From assembly GCF_011303755.1 (NCBI RefSeq), contig NZ_CP049885.1, forward strand, positions 2,152,001 to 2,216,000: a DNA stretch of 64,000 nt. Reading direction: 5' to 3'. Shown piece by piece: positions 25,798 through 35,048 of this stretch; position 1 is the stretch's first letter, and every line of letters begins with the position of its first letter. A program made the translations under genes and the position numbers. The stretch is from Acidovorax sp. HDW3. GTDB lineage: Bacteria > Pseudomonadota > Gammaproteobacteria > Burkholderiales > Burkholderiaceae_C. Under the pieces are notes generated by a model, which saw nothing but the letters and a program-made list of their open reading frames with translations, made no database searches and was not told the DNA's origin.

Positions 25798-26792
25798 GTC
25801 ACAGCAGGGGGAAGGATGAAAGCCGCCAGCTCGGGCGGCAGCTCGGCGCGCAGCTCCAGGCGCTCGCCGCTGGCCGGGTGCGTGAACTGCAGGCGCCAGG
25901 CGTGCAGGAACATGCGTTTCAAGCCCTGCTTGGGCAGGCGCCGGTTGAGGTCGAAGTCGCCGTATTTGTCGTCACCGGCAATGGGATGGCCCTGGCTGGC
26001 CAGGTGCACGCGGATCTGGTGCGTGCGCCCGGTTTTGATGGTCACCTCCAGCAGCGCCATCGCCGGCAGCCCCTGGGCCGGGCGCGCCGGCAGGTTCTGG
26101 CGCAGTTGCACCAGGGTGATGGCGCGCATGGCGTCGGGGTCGTCCGGCGTGGTCACGCGCACGCGGCGCTCGCCGTCGGCCTGCAGGTATTTGTGCAGCG
26201 GCAGGTCGATCACCTTGTGCTTGCCCATCCAGGCGCCCTGCACCAGTGCCAGGTAGGTCTTGCCGGTTTCGCGCTCGCGGAACTGGTCTTGCAGGTGCTT
26301 GAGCGCCGAGCGCTTCTTGGCCACCAGCAGGATGCCCGAGGTCTCGCGGTCCAGGCGGTGCACCAGCTCCAGCAGCGGCGCCTGCGGCCGGGCGCGGCGC
26401 AGCTGCTCGATCACGCCAAAGCTCACGCCGCTGCCGCCGTGCACGGCCACGCCAGCGGGTTTATCGATAGCAATGAGGTATTCATCCTCGAACAAGATCG
26501 GAAATTCGCGCCCCGGCACGGCCTGCTGCGCTTTTTCCTCGATTTTTTCCGACACGCGCAGCGGCGGCAGGCGCACCTGGTCACCCGCCTGCACCCGGGC
26601 GTCGGCGCTGGCGCGGCCCTTGTTCACGCGCACCTCGCCGCTGCGGATGATGCGGTAGACGTGGGTCTTGGGCACGCCCTTCAAATGGCGCATGAGGAAA
26701 TTGTCCAGGCGCTGACCCGCCGATTCCTCATCGACAGTGATAAAGCGCGCCGCCAAAGCTGGGCTTGGTTTGCCCTCTATAATGTGATTCAC
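25794..26792 (-). CDS. rluC: 23S rRNA pseudouridine synthase RluC
   Basis: Isomerises three uridines of 23S rRNA (955, 2504, 2580 in E. coli numbering). An S4 RNA-binding domain (QRLDNFLMRHLKGVPKTHVY, residues about 27-90) precedes the RsuA/RluA catalytic domain with Asp148 in LVHRLDRETSGILL. The length is 332 residues. The divergent arrangement with rne across a long intergenic leader is the same as in E. coli and many proteobacteria, which supports RluC over its paralogue RluD. Its start region overlaps a TATAAT sequence that may serve rne on the other strand. Confidence 0.95.
   Translation of the reverse strand: MNHIIEGKPSPALAARFITVDEESAGQRLDNFLMRHLKGVPKTHVYRIIRSGEVRVNKGRASADARVQAGDQVRLPPLRVSEKIEEKAQQAVPGREFPILFEDEYLIAIDKPAGVAVHGGSGVSFGVIEQLRRARPQAPLLELVHRLDRETSGILLVAKKRSALKHLQDQFRERETGKTYLALVQGAWMGKHKVIDLPLHKYLQADGERRVRVTTPDDPDAMRAITLVQLRQNLPARPAQGLPAMALLEVTIKTGRTHQIRVHLASQGHPIAGDDKYGDFDLNRRLPKQGLKRMFLHAWRLQFTHPASGERLELRAELPPELAAFILPPAVT
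26778..26783 (+). promoter_or_regulatory. TATAAT box, candidate rne promoter
   Basis: A perfect TATAAT on the plus strand lies within the first codons of the divergent rluC gene. No good -35 hexamer is found at 16-18 bases, so the assignment is tentative. If used, the rne leader would be about 565 bases long. Confidence 0.3.
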
Positions 26793-27355
26793 CTGCGCGA
26801 TTTTTATGTAAGTGGTTGATTTGTCTGGAGTTTAGTCCAGCCGCCATTTCCCCGGCGCAGGCAGGTCGATGCCAACGGGTGTCGTACACGCTTTTTTCAT
26901 GCGGGAAGATGTGCCCGCCAGCCTGTACGCCGCCCGGCGGGCCGACGCATTGGAACACGGAATTTTTGGCCGGTGGCCGCACCCTACCCGGGCTTTGCGC
27001 ACCATCGGCGGATCAAAGCGAAATATGTGGTTTGTCTGGTCATGGATGGTGTCGCTGTGGCGGTGGCTTGTGCCGCCGGCTACGCGCATTGCCCGCCCCC
27101 AGCCCACCCACCTGCCCACGCAGTGCGCCCTGCCGACAGCGGCCCGCCTGCGCACTGCGCGCCTCGCACCCATCCACGCACCACCGCCCCCGCTGCTGAC
27201 CTAGTGCAGCGGGCGCGCGCCTGCGTCCTCTTTTCCCGCTTCCCGGCGTTGACCCCGGCATCCTGGGCCCGGCTTTGGCCTGGCCCACGAAAACGGTAGG
27301 ACACCTACGGCATGCCGCCAGCGGCAGGCCGAGAACAACGCACAAAGGAACAACC
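26793..27355 (+). other. Long non-coding leader region of rne
   Basis: This 563-base gap between rluC and rne holds no convincing gene; short open frames on both strands lack conservation cues or ribosome-binding sites. It contains several small inverted repeats, for example CTGGA/TCCAG near 26823-26840 and GGCATGCCGCC/GGCGGC-like GC-rich pairs near 27310-27330. Known biology: in E. coli the rne mRNA has a long structured 5' leader through which RNase E controls its own message. The similar length and position suggest the same here, but that is inference. Confidence 0.5.
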
Positions 27356-30325
27356 ATGAAGCGGATGCTCATCAACGCCACGCAGCCTGAAGAACGGCGC
27401 CTGGCCATCGTCGACGGCCAAAAACTCCTCGATTACGAACTCGAAGTCGAAGGCCGCGAGCAGCGCAAGGGCAACATCTACAAGGCCGTGGTGACGCGCG
27501 TCGAGCCCAGCCTGGAGGCCTGCTTTGTCGATTACGGCGAAGACCGCCACGGCTTCCTGCCATTTAAGGAAATCTCCAAGCAATACTTTGCCGAAGGCGT
27601 CTCGCCCAGCCAGGCACGCATCAACGACGTCATCCGCGAAGGCCAGGAACTGCTGGTGCAGGTGGAAAAGGAAGAACGCGGCAACAAGGGCGCAGCGCTG
27701 ACCACCTTCATCTCGCTGGCAGGCCGCTACGTCGTGCTCATGCCCAACAACCCGCGCGGCGGCGGCGTCTCGCGCCGCATCGAGGGCGAAGACCGCGCCG
27801 AGCTCAAAGAGGCGATGGATCAGCTCGACTACCCCAAGGGCATGAGCATCATCGCGCGCACCGCCGGCATTGGCCGCAGCGCGCCCGAGCTGCAGTGGGA
27901 CCTGAACTACCTGCTGAAATTGTGGAGCGCCATCGACGGCGCGGCCAAGGCCGGCAAGGGCGCCTTCCTGATCTACCAGGAGTCGAGCCTGGTGATCCGC
28001 GCCATCCGCGACTACTTCAACAACGACATCGGTGACATCCTGATCGACACCGACGACATCTACGAGCAGGCGCAGCAGTTCATGGCGCACGTGATGCCCG
28101 AGCAGGCATCGCGCGTCAAGCGCTACCGCGACGACGCGCCGCTGTTCTCGCGCTTTCAGATCGAGCACCAGATCGAGTCGGCCTACGCCCGCACCGTGCA
28201 GCTGCCCTCGGGCGGCGCCATCGTCATCGACCACACCGAAGCCCTGGTTTCCGTGGACGTGAACTCCGCGCGCGCCATCAAGGGCGGCGACATCGAGGAA
28301 ACCGCCACGCGCACCAACCTCGAAGCCGCCGACGAAGTGGCGCGCCAGATGCGCCTGCGCGACCTGGGCGGCCTGATCGTGATCGACTTCATCGACATGG
28401 AGGAGAGCAAGAACCGCCGCGAGGTGGAAAACCGCCTGCGCGACGCGCTGCGCCAGGACCGTGCGCGCGTGCAGTTCGGCACCATCAGCAAGTTCGGCCT
28501 GATGGAGATGAGCCGCCAGCGCCTCAAGCCCGCCCTGTCGGAGGGCGCGCACATCAACTGCCCGCGCTGCGGCGGCTCGGGCCACATCCGCGACACCGAA
28601 TCCTCGGCGCTGCAGATCCTGCGCATCATTCAAGAAGAATCGATGAAGGACAGCACCGCCGCCGTGCACGTGCAGGTGCCGGTGGAGGTGGCGAGCTTCC
28701 TGCTCAACGAAAAGCGCACCGAAATCACCAAGATCGAGCTCAAGCAGCGCGTTTCCGTGCTCATGGTGCCCAACAAGTCGATGGAGACGCCGCACTACAA
28801 ACTCGAACGCTTGAAGCACGACGACCCGCGCCTGGAAAACATCGAGGCCAGCTACCAGCTCGCCGACGAGCTCGAAGAGCGCACCCAGGTCACGCGCCGC
28901 TCGCAAGAGCCCACCAACAAGCAAACGCCCATCATCAAGGGCGTGCTGCCCGACGCCCCGGCCCCCGTGGCCGAGCCGCGCGCCCCGCGCCCCGCACCAG
29001 CAGCCCAGCGCCCCGCCGCATCGGCCATGGCGCCCGCAGCCGCACCGGCCGTGCCAGAGCAGGGCTTCTTCTCCTGGGTCAAGAGCCTGTTTGGCTTCGC
29101 CCCCAAGGCAGCGCCTGCCCCGATCCCGGTCGCGCCCGCACCTGCAGCCACCCCCGAGGCACGCCGCAACGAGCGTGGCGACGGCCGCAACCGCCGCAAC
29201 GGCGAGCGCCAAGAGCGCGGCGAGCGCAATGAACGCAACGACCGCAACGGCGAGCGCACACGCAGCGAAGGCAGCAATGGCCGGCGCAACGGCGAACGCA
29301 GCAATGGCCGCAACCGCCGCGATGCCGAACCGCGCAACGACGCCGAACTCAACCCCAACGCCGCCCCCGAGGCCGTGCAGGAAGGGCGCAACGACCGCGC
29401 CCCGCGCCGTGAACGCACCGAGCGCCAGGAACGCCCAGAGCGCCAGCAAGAACGCACCGAGCGCAGCGACCGCCAGGAGCGCGGCGAAGCTCGCCCGCGC
29501 CGCGAACGCACCGAGGCCCAGCCCGACTTTGCCGACACCGCACCGCTCGAAGCCCTGGTGCCACCCACGCAAGTGCCGGACGTCGATCTGAGCGAGCAAA
29601 CCGGCAGCGAAGCCCCCGCCGCGCCGGCCGAGGAACGCCGCGAACGCCGCTCGCGCGACCGCTATGGCCGCGACCGCCGCAACCGCGAACGCCCGGCACG
29701 CGATGACGCCAGCGCCGAGCACGCCGCCCCCGCCCAGCCCGAGGCCGCCCCTGCCCCGGACGAAGCCCCGGCCAGCGAGCAAGCACCACGGCGCAGCTAC
29801 TTCAACGCTGGCACTGCCCCTGCCACCCCTGCCGCCCAACCTCCGGTAACGGCAGAGGCTGCACCGGCAGCACAGCCCGCCAGCGCACCAGAGGCAGCAG
29901 CAGCAGCAGCAGCGACACCGGCAGCAGCCGAAGCCGCCGCTGCACCCGCCGCTGCCGCACCCATCGAGGCCATTGCCACTGCCGCCCCGGTGGCAGCACC
30001 GGCTGCGGTAGCCCCGGCGGCTCCCGCTGCGGCGCCAGCGCCTGCCGCCAGCGCGGCCAGCGCCCCCGCCGCTCTGCCCAAGGTGCAAGCCTTCACCCTG
30101 CCGCTGGCACAGCTGCACGAGGTGGCCAGCGCCAGCGGCCTGCAGTGGGTCAACTCCGACGCCGACAAAGTCGCCGCCGTGCAGGCCGCCATTGCCGCCG
30201 AGCCACGCCCGGTGCATGTGCCGCGCGAGCGCCTGCCGCTGGTGGTGAAAGATGAGGGCCCCCTCATCCTGGTGGAAACCCGCACTGACCTGCGCGCGCT
30301 GACCCTGCCCTTCGACGCGGCGTAA
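27356..30325 (+). CDS. rne: Ribonuclease E
   Basis: Main endoribonuclease of mRNA decay and rRNA/tRNA processing, and scaffold of the degradosome. The N-terminal half has an S1 domain ([20 protein letters not shown]), the DNase I-like catalytic site ([25 protein letters not shown]) and the Zn-link [19 protein letters not shown]. After about residue 530 the 989-residue protein is low-complexity: Pro/Ala spacers, a highly basic stretch rich in NGER/NER/RQER repeats (about 600-730) and poly-Ala segments. A short conserved-looking C-terminal block ([20 protein letters not shown]) ends the protein. The ATG at 27356 has an AAGGA site; an upstream in-frame ATG lacks one. A terminator follows. Confidence 0.97.
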   Translation: MKRMLINATQPEERRLAIVDGQKLLDYELEVEGREQRKGNIYKAVVTRVEPSLEACFVDYGEDRHGFLPFKEISKQYFAEGVSPSQARINDVIREGQELLVQVEKEERGNKGAALTTFISLAGRYVVLMPNNPRGGGVSRRIEGEDRAELKEAMDQLDYPKGMSIIARTAGIGRSAPELQWDLNYLLKLWSAIDGAAKAGKGAFLIYQESSLVIRAIRDYFNNDIGDILIDTDDIYEQAQQFMAHVMPEQASRVKRYRDDAPLFSRFQIEHQIESAYARTVQLPSGGAIVIDHTEALVSVDVNSARAIKGGDIEETATRTNLEAADEVARQMRLRDLGGLIVIDFIDMEESKNRREVENRLRDALRQDRARVQFGTISKFGLMEMSRQRLKPALSEGAHINCPRCGGSGHIRDTESSALQILRIIQEESMKDSTAAVHVQVPVEVASFLLNEKRTEITKIELKQRVSVLMVPNKSMETPHYKLERLKHDDPRLENIEASYQLADELEERTQVTRRSQEPTNKQTPIIKGVLPDAPAPVAEPRAPRPAPAAQRPAASAMAPAAAPAVPEQGFFSWVKSLFGFAPKAAPAPIPVAPAPAATPEARRNERGDGRNRRNGERQERGERNERNDRNGERTRSEGSNGRRNGERSNGRNRRDAEPRNDAELNPNAAPEAVQEGRNDRAPRRERTERQERPERQQERTERSDRQERGEARPRRERTEAQPDFADTAPLEALVPPTQVPDVDLSEQTGSEAPAAPAEERRERRSRDRYGRDRRNRERPARDDASAEHAAPAQPEAAPAPDEAPASEQAPRRSYFNAGTAPATPAAQPPVTAEAAPAAQPASAPEAAAAAAATPAAAEAAAAPAAAAPIEAIATAAPVAAPAAVAPAAPAAAPAPAASAASAPAALPKVQAFTLPLAQLHEVASASGLQWVNSDADKVAAVQAAIAAEPRPVHVPRERLPLVVKDEGPLILVETRTDLRALTLPFDAA

Positions 30326-30343
30326 ACTGCCGCCGCGTTCGCC

Positions 30344-30380
30344 AGCCCCTCCGCATCCCCCCGGAGGGGCTTTCGTTTAT
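30344..30380 (+). terminator. Rho-independent terminator of rne
   Basis: AGCCCCTCCG / CGGAGGGGCT (30344-30353 and 30362-30371), a perfect 10-bp stem with an 8-base loop, followed by TTCGTTTATC. It lies 19 bases after the rne stop. Confidence 0.85.
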
Positions 30381-30429
30381 CAAAAACAATAGCTGCTAGC
30401 GCTTATCCCATAAGGGTTGGAGGCCAAAA
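30379..30429 (+). repeat. Dispersed palindrome between rne and yaaA
   Basis: Reads ATCAAAAACAATAGCTGCTA, GCGCTTATCC, CATAAGGGTTGGAGGCCAAA. The left half matches the consensus exactly; the right half is diverged. It starts where the rne terminator ends. Confidence 0.85.
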
Positions 30430-30485
30430 AGGTTCATAAACCATGGCTTTTGCGCTGGCTCCATGCATTGCCCAGAAAGCCCGCC

Positions 30486-31271
30486 ATGTTGTTTTTGCTC
30501 TCCCCCGCCAAGGCGCTGGACTACGAGCGCCCCCTGCCCGCCGGCCTGGCGCACAGCCTGCCTGTCTTTGTCGAGCAAGCGCAGCAGCTCATCGCCCTGC
30601 TGCGGCAAAAATCCCCCGCCGAAATCGCTGCGCTGATGAAGCTCAGCGACCCGCTGGCCGCGCTCAACGTGGCGCGCTACGCCGCCTGGTCGCCCGAGTT
30701 TCATGCCGGCAACGCGCGCCAGGCCCTGCTGGCCTTCAACGGCGACGTGTACGAGGGGCTGAACGCCGCCAGCCTGGGCGCTGCCGACCTCGATTGGGCG
30801 CAGGCGCACCTGGCCATCCTCTCGGGCCTGTACGGCGTGCTGCGCCCGCTCGACTGGATGCAGCCCTACCGCCTGGAAATGGGCACCGCCCTGGCCTGGC
30901 CAGGTGGCCGCAACCTGTACCAGTTCTGGGGCCCGCGCATTGCCCAGCACCTGAACACGCTGCTGGCCGACACGCCGGCGCCGGTGGTGGTCAACCTGGC
31001 ATCGCAGGAATACTTCAAGGCCGTTGACCAGCACACGCTGCGCGCGCGCGTGGTCGAATGCGTGTTCCAGGACAGCAAGGCCGGCGGCCCGTACAAGATC
31101 GTCAGCTTCTACGCCAAACGCGCACGCGGCCTGATGGCGCGCTGGGCCATCTTGGCGCGCGCCAGCACCCCCGAACAGCTGCAGGGCTTTGACCTGGAGG
31201 GCTACGCCTACTGCGCCAGCGCCTCCAGCCCCGAGCGCCTGGTATTTCGCCGCCACAGCCCCCAAGCCTGA
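30486..31271 (+). CDS. yaaA: Peroxide stress protein YaaA (DUF328)
   Basis: DNA-binding protein that lowers free intracellular iron and protects against peroxide in E. coli. The 261-residue protein begins MLFLLSPAKALDYE, the canonical family start. It continues with LSDPLAALNVARYAAW, FNGDVYEGL, LSGLYGVLRPLDWMQPYRLE and VNLASQEYFKAVD, all diagnostic. An upstream in-frame ATG at 30417 lies within or beside the dispersed palindrome and is not needed. The next gene, an iron-dependent oxygenase, starts six bases later. Confidence 0.95.
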   Translation: MLFLLSPAKALDYERPLPAGLAHSLPVFVEQAQQLIALLRQKSPAEIAALMKLSDPLAALNVARYAAWSPEFHAGNARQALLAFNGDVYEGLNAASLGAADLDWAQAHLAILSGLYGVLRPLDWMQPYRLEMGTALAWPGGRNLYQFWGPRIAQHLNTLLADTPAPVVVNLASQEYFKAVDQHTLRARVVECVFQDSKAGGPYKIVSFYAKRARGLMARWAILARASTPEQLQGFDLEGYAYCASASSPERLVFRRHSPQA

Positions 31272-31277
31272 CCTGCC

Positions 31278-32114
31278 ATGGCCACCCACGCCCTCACCGC
31301 CGAGCTGCAAGACTGGATCGTGCAGCACGCCCAGGCCGGCGCCAGTGCGCCCACCATCACCGGCTACCTGCGCCACGCCGGCTGGCCGCAGGCGCGCGCT
31401 GCCACCGTGGTGGCGCAGGTGCTCGCCAGCCAGCCCGGGGGCAGCCTGCCACCGCCCGTCATGCTGCCCGAACCCGACATTGCCGACTCGCCCACGCGGC
31501 TCGACCTGGGCGCGCACCAGGTGCAGCTGCTGCTGCAGATGCAGCAGCCGCGCGTGGCAGTGCTCGGCGGTTTTCTCACGCCCGAGGAATGCACGCAGCT
31601 GATCGCCGCCGCGCGCCCGCGCATGGCGCGCTCGCTCACCGTCGCCAACGACACCGGCGCCGACGAGCTCAACCAGGACCGCACCAGCGACGGCATGTTC
31701 TTCCAGCGCGGCGAGAACGCCCTGGTGCAGCGCATCGAGGAGCGCATCGCCCGCCTGCTGCGCTGGCCGCTGGAGAACGGCGAGGGCCTGCAGGTGCTGC
31801 ACTACCGCCCGGGCGCCGAGTACAAACCGCACTACGACTACTTCGACCCCGCGCAGCGCGGCTCCAGCACCTTGCTGCGCCGGGGCGGCCAGCGCGTGGC
31901 CACGCTGGTGATGTACCTCAACACCCCCGAGCAGGGCGGCGGCACGCGCTTTCCCGAGGCGCAACTCGAAGTCGCGCCGCAGCAGGGCAACGCCGTGTTC
32001 TTCAGCTACGCCCGCCCCGACCCCAGCACACGCAGCCTGCACGCGGGCGCGCCGGTGCTCGCGGGCGAGAAATGGATCGCCACCAAATGGCTGCGCGAAC
32101 GTGAGTTTCACTGA
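31278..32114 (+). CDS. Prolyl 4-hydroxylase-like 2-oxoglutarate/Fe(II) oxygenase
   Basis: Member of the P4Hc family of iron- and 2-oxoglutarate-dependent dioxygenases. The catalytic domain occupies about residues 95-278: iron ligands in YKPHYDYFDP (His, Asp) and SLHAGAPVLAGEKWIATKW (distal His, with Lys for 2-oxoglutarate). TLVMYLNTPEQGGGTRFPE is the typical double-stranded beta-helix core. A helical N-terminal region of about 90 residues is not part of the domain. The natural substrate in bacteria is generally unknown (candidates include proline in elongation factor Tu or free peptides). It lies between yaaA and an OPT transporter with gaps of 6 and 9 bases. Confidence 0.88.
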   Translation: MATHALTAELQDWIVQHAQAGASAPTITGYLRHAGWPQARAATVVAQVLASQPGGSLPPPVMLPEPDIADSPTRLDLGAHQVQLLLQMQQPRVAVLGGFLTPEECTQLIAAARPRMARSLTVANDTGADELNQDRTSDGMFFQRGENALVQRIEERIARLLRWPLENGEGLQVLHYRPGAEYKPHYDYFDPAQRGSSTLLRRGGQRVATLVMYLNTPEQGGGTRFPEAQLEVAPQQGNAVFFSYARPDPSTRSLHAGAPVLAGEKWIATKWLREREFH

Positions 32115-32123
32115 GTTTTGTCT

Positions 32124-34115
32124 ATGAACCCCCCCTCCCCCGTGCGCGAATTCACCCTGCGCGGCGTGCTGCTCGGCGCGCTCATCACCCTGGCCTTCAC
32201 CGCCGCCAACGTCTACCTCGGGCTCAAGGTCGGGCTCACCTTTGCCTCGGCCATTCCCGCCGCCGTCATCTCCATGGCGCTGCTCTACCGCTTCAAGGAC
32301 TCCAACATCCTGGAGAACAACCTGGTGCAGACCCAGGCGTCGGCGGCGGGCACGCTGTCGTCCGTCATCTTCGTGCTGCCGGCGCTGCTCATGCTCGGGC
32401 TGTGGAGCGGCTTTCCGTTCTGGCAGACGGCCCTGGTGTGCGCCGCCGGCGGCACGCTGGGCGTGCTCTACACCGTGCCGCTGCGCCGTGTGATGGTGGT
32501 GCAGTCCACCCTGCCCTACCCCGAGGGCGTGGCCGCCGCCGAGGTGCTGCGCGTGGGCGAGGCCCAGCGCCACAAAACCGACGGCGCCCGCACCGGCGAC
32601 GGCCTGCGCAGCCTCGGCTGGGGCGCGGGCATTGCTGCGCTGTTTGGCTTTCTGAGCGGCGGCCTGCGCCTGCTGGCTGACGCGTTCAACGTCTGGATCA
32701 ACGCCGGCAGCGTCGCCTTTCGCATTGCGGCGGGCTTTTCGCCGGCGCTGCTGGCCGCCGGCTACTTGATGGGCGCAGCCGCCGGCGTCGCCGTGCTGCT
32801 GGGCCTGGTGCTGTGCTGGGGCCTGGTCGTGCCCTGGCTGACGGCGCAGGCCACGCTGGCCGAAGGCCAGGCGCTCAGCGCCCTGGCCACGCAGATGTGG
32901 GCCACCAAGGCGCGCTTTCTGGGGGCGGGGGTGATTGGCATCTCGGCGCTGTGGACGGTGGCCTCGCTGATCCGCCCCATCATCAAGGCCATTGCCAGCG
33001 AGCCGGCGCGCAGCGGGCCGGCAGCGCAGGCGCACGACGAGCGCGAGCGCGACATGCCGCGCAGCTGGATGCTGGCCATCGGCCTGGCAGCGCTGGCCGT
33101 GCTCTGGGGCGTGGCCGGCGACTTCATCGGCGAGCACATGCCCGAGCTCGCCAGCGGCGCGCGCTGGGGCCTGGCGCTGCTGTGCGTGCTGTTTGCGGCG
33201 CTGTTTGGCTTTTTGGTGGCGGCCGCCTGCGGCTACATGGCGGGCCTGGTGGGCTCGTCGGCCAGCCCCATTTCTGGCATCGGCATCATCGCCACCATCC
33301 TCATGGGTGTCTCGCTGCTGCTGCTGGGCCAGCTCTTTCCGGCCTTTGCCACCAGCGTGGCGGGCAAGATGGGCGTGGCCCTGGTGCTGTTCATGGTGGC
33401 CGTCATCCTGGCCATGGCCGCCATCTCCAACGACAACCTGCAAGACCTCAAAACCGGCTACCTGGTGGGCGCCACGCCCTGGCGCCAGCAGGTGGTGCTG
33501 ATCATCGGCTGCCTGGTGGGCGCGTTGGTGATTCCGCCGGTGCTCGACCTGCTCTACAACGCCTACGGCTTTGCCGGCGCCCTGCCGCGCGCGGGCATGG
33601 ACCCCAACCAGGCACTGGCCGCGCCGCAGGCAACGCTGATGCAGCAAATTGCCAACGGCATTTTCAACGGCTCGCTCGACTGGACCATGCTCGGCCTGGG
33701 CGTGGCCGTGGGCGTGGCCGCCATCGCTGCCGATCTGCTGCTGCGCCGCAGCGGCGCCGGCGCGCTGCCGCCGCTGGCCGTGGGCCTGGGCATTTACCTG
33801 CCGCCCACGATTGGCCTGACGCTGGCCGTGGGCGCCGCCCTGGGCTGGCTGCTGCAGCGCGGCATTCGCGCCCACGCCGCCGACAAGGCCTGGGTGGCCG
33901 CCGCCGAAGAACGCGGCCTGCTGCTGGCCTCGGGCCTGATCGTGGGCGAGAGCCTGATGGGCCTGCTGCTGGCCGCCCTCATTGGCTTTAGCGGCAAGGA
34001 CGCCCCGCTGGCCCTGGTGGGCGAGGGCTTTGCCCCGGCCATGTGGCTGGGCCTGCTGTACTTTGTGGGTTTGTTCCTGTTCTTCTACAAGACCGTGCTG
34101 CGCCGTTCAATTTGA
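32124..34115 (+). CDS. OPT-family oligopeptide/metal transporter
   Basis: Large inner-membrane transporter of the oligopeptide transporter superfamily, 663 residues with about 14-16 hydrophobic segments. Family features are FTLRGVLLGALITLAFTAAN near the N-terminus, NNLVQTQASAAGTLSSVIF, LPYPEGVAAAEVLR, GLVGSSASPISGIGI and SNDNLQDLKTGYLVGATPW. The likely start is the ATG at 32124; a TTG at 32118 is possible. Substrate (peptides or metal-siderophore) cannot be deduced. It follows the oxygenase gene by nine bases, so cotranscription is likely. A dispersed palindrome begins three bases after the stop. Confidence 0.92.
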   Translation: MNPPSPVREFTLRGVLLGALITLAFTAANVYLGLKVGLTFASAIPAAVISMALLYRFKDSNILENNLVQTQASAAGTLSSVIFVLPALLMLGLWSGFPFWQTALVCAAGGTLGVLYTVPLRRVMVVQSTLPYPEGVAAAEVLRVGEAQRHKTDGARTGDGLRSLGWGAGIAALFGFLSGGLRLLADAFNVWINAGSVAFRIAAGFSPALLAAGYLMGAAAGVAVLLGLVLCWGLVVPWLTAQATLAEGQALSALATQMWATKARFLGAGVIGISALWTVASLIRPIIKAIASEPARSGPAAQAHDERERDMPRSWMLAIGLAALAVLWGVAGDFIGEHMPELASGARWGLALLCVLFAALFGFLVAAACGYMAGLVGSSASPISGIGIIATILMGVSLLLLGQLFPAFATSVAGKMGVALVLFMVAVILAMAAISNDNLQDLKTGYLVGATPWRQQVVLIIGCLVGALVIPPVLDLLYNAYGFAGALPRAGMDPNQALAAPQATLMQQIANGIFNGSLDWTMLGLGVAVGVAAIAADLLLRRSGAGALPPLAVGLGIYLPPTIGLTLAVGAALGWLLQRGIRAHAADKAWVAAAEERGLLLASGLIVGESLMGLLLAALIGFSGKDAPLALVGEGFAPAMWLGLLYFVGLFLFFYKTVLRRSI

Positions 34116-34117
34116 AT

Positions 34118-34168
34118 AAAACAAGGCTCCAGCGCTTGCCAGGCAAGCGCTAGCAGCTATCAAAAGTA
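34118..34168 (-). repeat. Dispersed palindrome between OPT gene and queF (near-consensus)
   Basis: Plus strand: AAAACAAGGCTCCAGCGCTT, GCCAGGCAAGCGCTAGCAGC, TATCAAAAGTA. It forms the perfect stem AGCGCTTGCC/GGCAAGCGCT with almost no loop. The queF start is ten bases to the right. Confidence 0.92.
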
Positions 34169-34177
34169 TAGTAAATC

Positions 34178-35029
34178 ATGAGCACCCCCGAACAATCGCA
34201 GCTCGGCCGCGCCAGCGAGTACGCCGACCAGTACGACCCCAGCCTGCTCTTTCCCCTGCCGCGTGCGCCCAAGCGCAGCGAGATCGGCATTGGCAGCGCC
34301 CTGCCCTTTCTGGGTGCCGACTTGTGGACGGCCTACGAGCTGTCGTGGCTGAACCCGCGCGGCAAGCCGCAGGTGGCGCTGGCGCACATCACCGTGCCGT
34401 GCGAGTCGCCCAACATCATCGAGAGCAAGTCCTTCAAGCTCTACCTCAACAGCTTCAACGGCACGCGCTTTGCCGACAGCGAGGCCGTGCGCGAACGCCT
34501 GCGCGCCGATCTGGGCGAAGCCGCCTGGCGCGGCGCCAAAGCGGGCAGCGGGGGCGGCGTGGGCGTGCAGCTGGTGCTGCCCGAGCAGTTTGACCAGCAG
34601 CCGATCGAGCAACTCTCGGGCCTGCGTCTTGACCGCCTGGATGTGGAATGCACGCACTACCAGCCCGCACCCGAGCTGCTGCAGGCCGACCACAGCCAGG
34701 CCCCCGTGACCGAGACGCTGACCAGCGACCTGCTCAAGAGCAACTGCCTGGTAACGGGCCAGCCCGACTGGGGCAGCGTGCAGATCAGCTACACCGGCGC
34801 GCCCATAGCCCAGGCGGGGCTGCTGCAGTACATCGTGAGCTTTCGCAACCACAACGAATTTCACGAGCAGTGCGTCGAGCGCATCTTCCACGACCTCTGG
34901 CAGCGCTGCCGCCCGCTCAAGCTGGCGGTGTACGCGCGCTACACGCGCCGGGGCGGCCTGGACATCAACCCGCTGCGCAGCAGCCACCCGCAGGCGCTGG
35001 CGCGCAACGTGCGCACGGCGCGGCAGTAA
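34178..35029 (+). CDS. queF: NADPH-dependent 7-cyano-7-deazaguanine reductase
   Basis: Reduces preQ0 to preQ1 in queuosine synthesis for tRNA modification. This is the long bi-domain form (283 residues). The C-terminal catalytic half has C190 in [16 protein letters not shown] and D197, the same numbering as the E. coli enzyme, and the N-terminal half has [20 protein letters not shown]. The C-terminal [10 protein letters not shown] is typical. The ATG at 34178 is directly behind a dispersed palindrome, which therefore forms most of its 5' untranslated region if a promoter lies upstream. It converges with the Aer-like receptor gene. Confidence 0.97.
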   Translation: MSTPEQSQLGRASEYADQYDPSLLFPLPRAPKRSEIGIGSALPFLGADLWTAYELSWLNPRGKPQVALAHITVPCESPNIIESKSFKLYLNSFNGTRFADSEAVRERLRADLGEAAWRGAKAGSGGGVGVQLVLPEQFDQQPIEQLSGLRLDRLDVECTHYQPAPELLQADHSQAPVTETLTSDLLKSNCLVTGQPDWGSVQISYTGAPIAQAGLLQYIVSFRNHNEFHEQCVERIFHDLWQRCRPLKLAVYARYTRRGGLDINPLRSSHPQALARNVRTARQ

Positions 35030-35048
35030 GCCGCCCTGCGCGCCAGCC

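Noticed and set aside
26816-27204. Short open frames on both strands in the rne leader (up to about 127 codons)
   Set aside because: No plausible ribosome-binding sites, low-complexity translations and mutual overlap; better explained as a non-coding leader.
30396-33875. An 1159-codon open frame on the minus strand opposite yaaA, the oxygenase and the OPT gene
   Set aside because: Mirror frame of real genes, rich in His/Gln/Gly/Ala without motifs; lack of stops is explained by GC-biased third positions.
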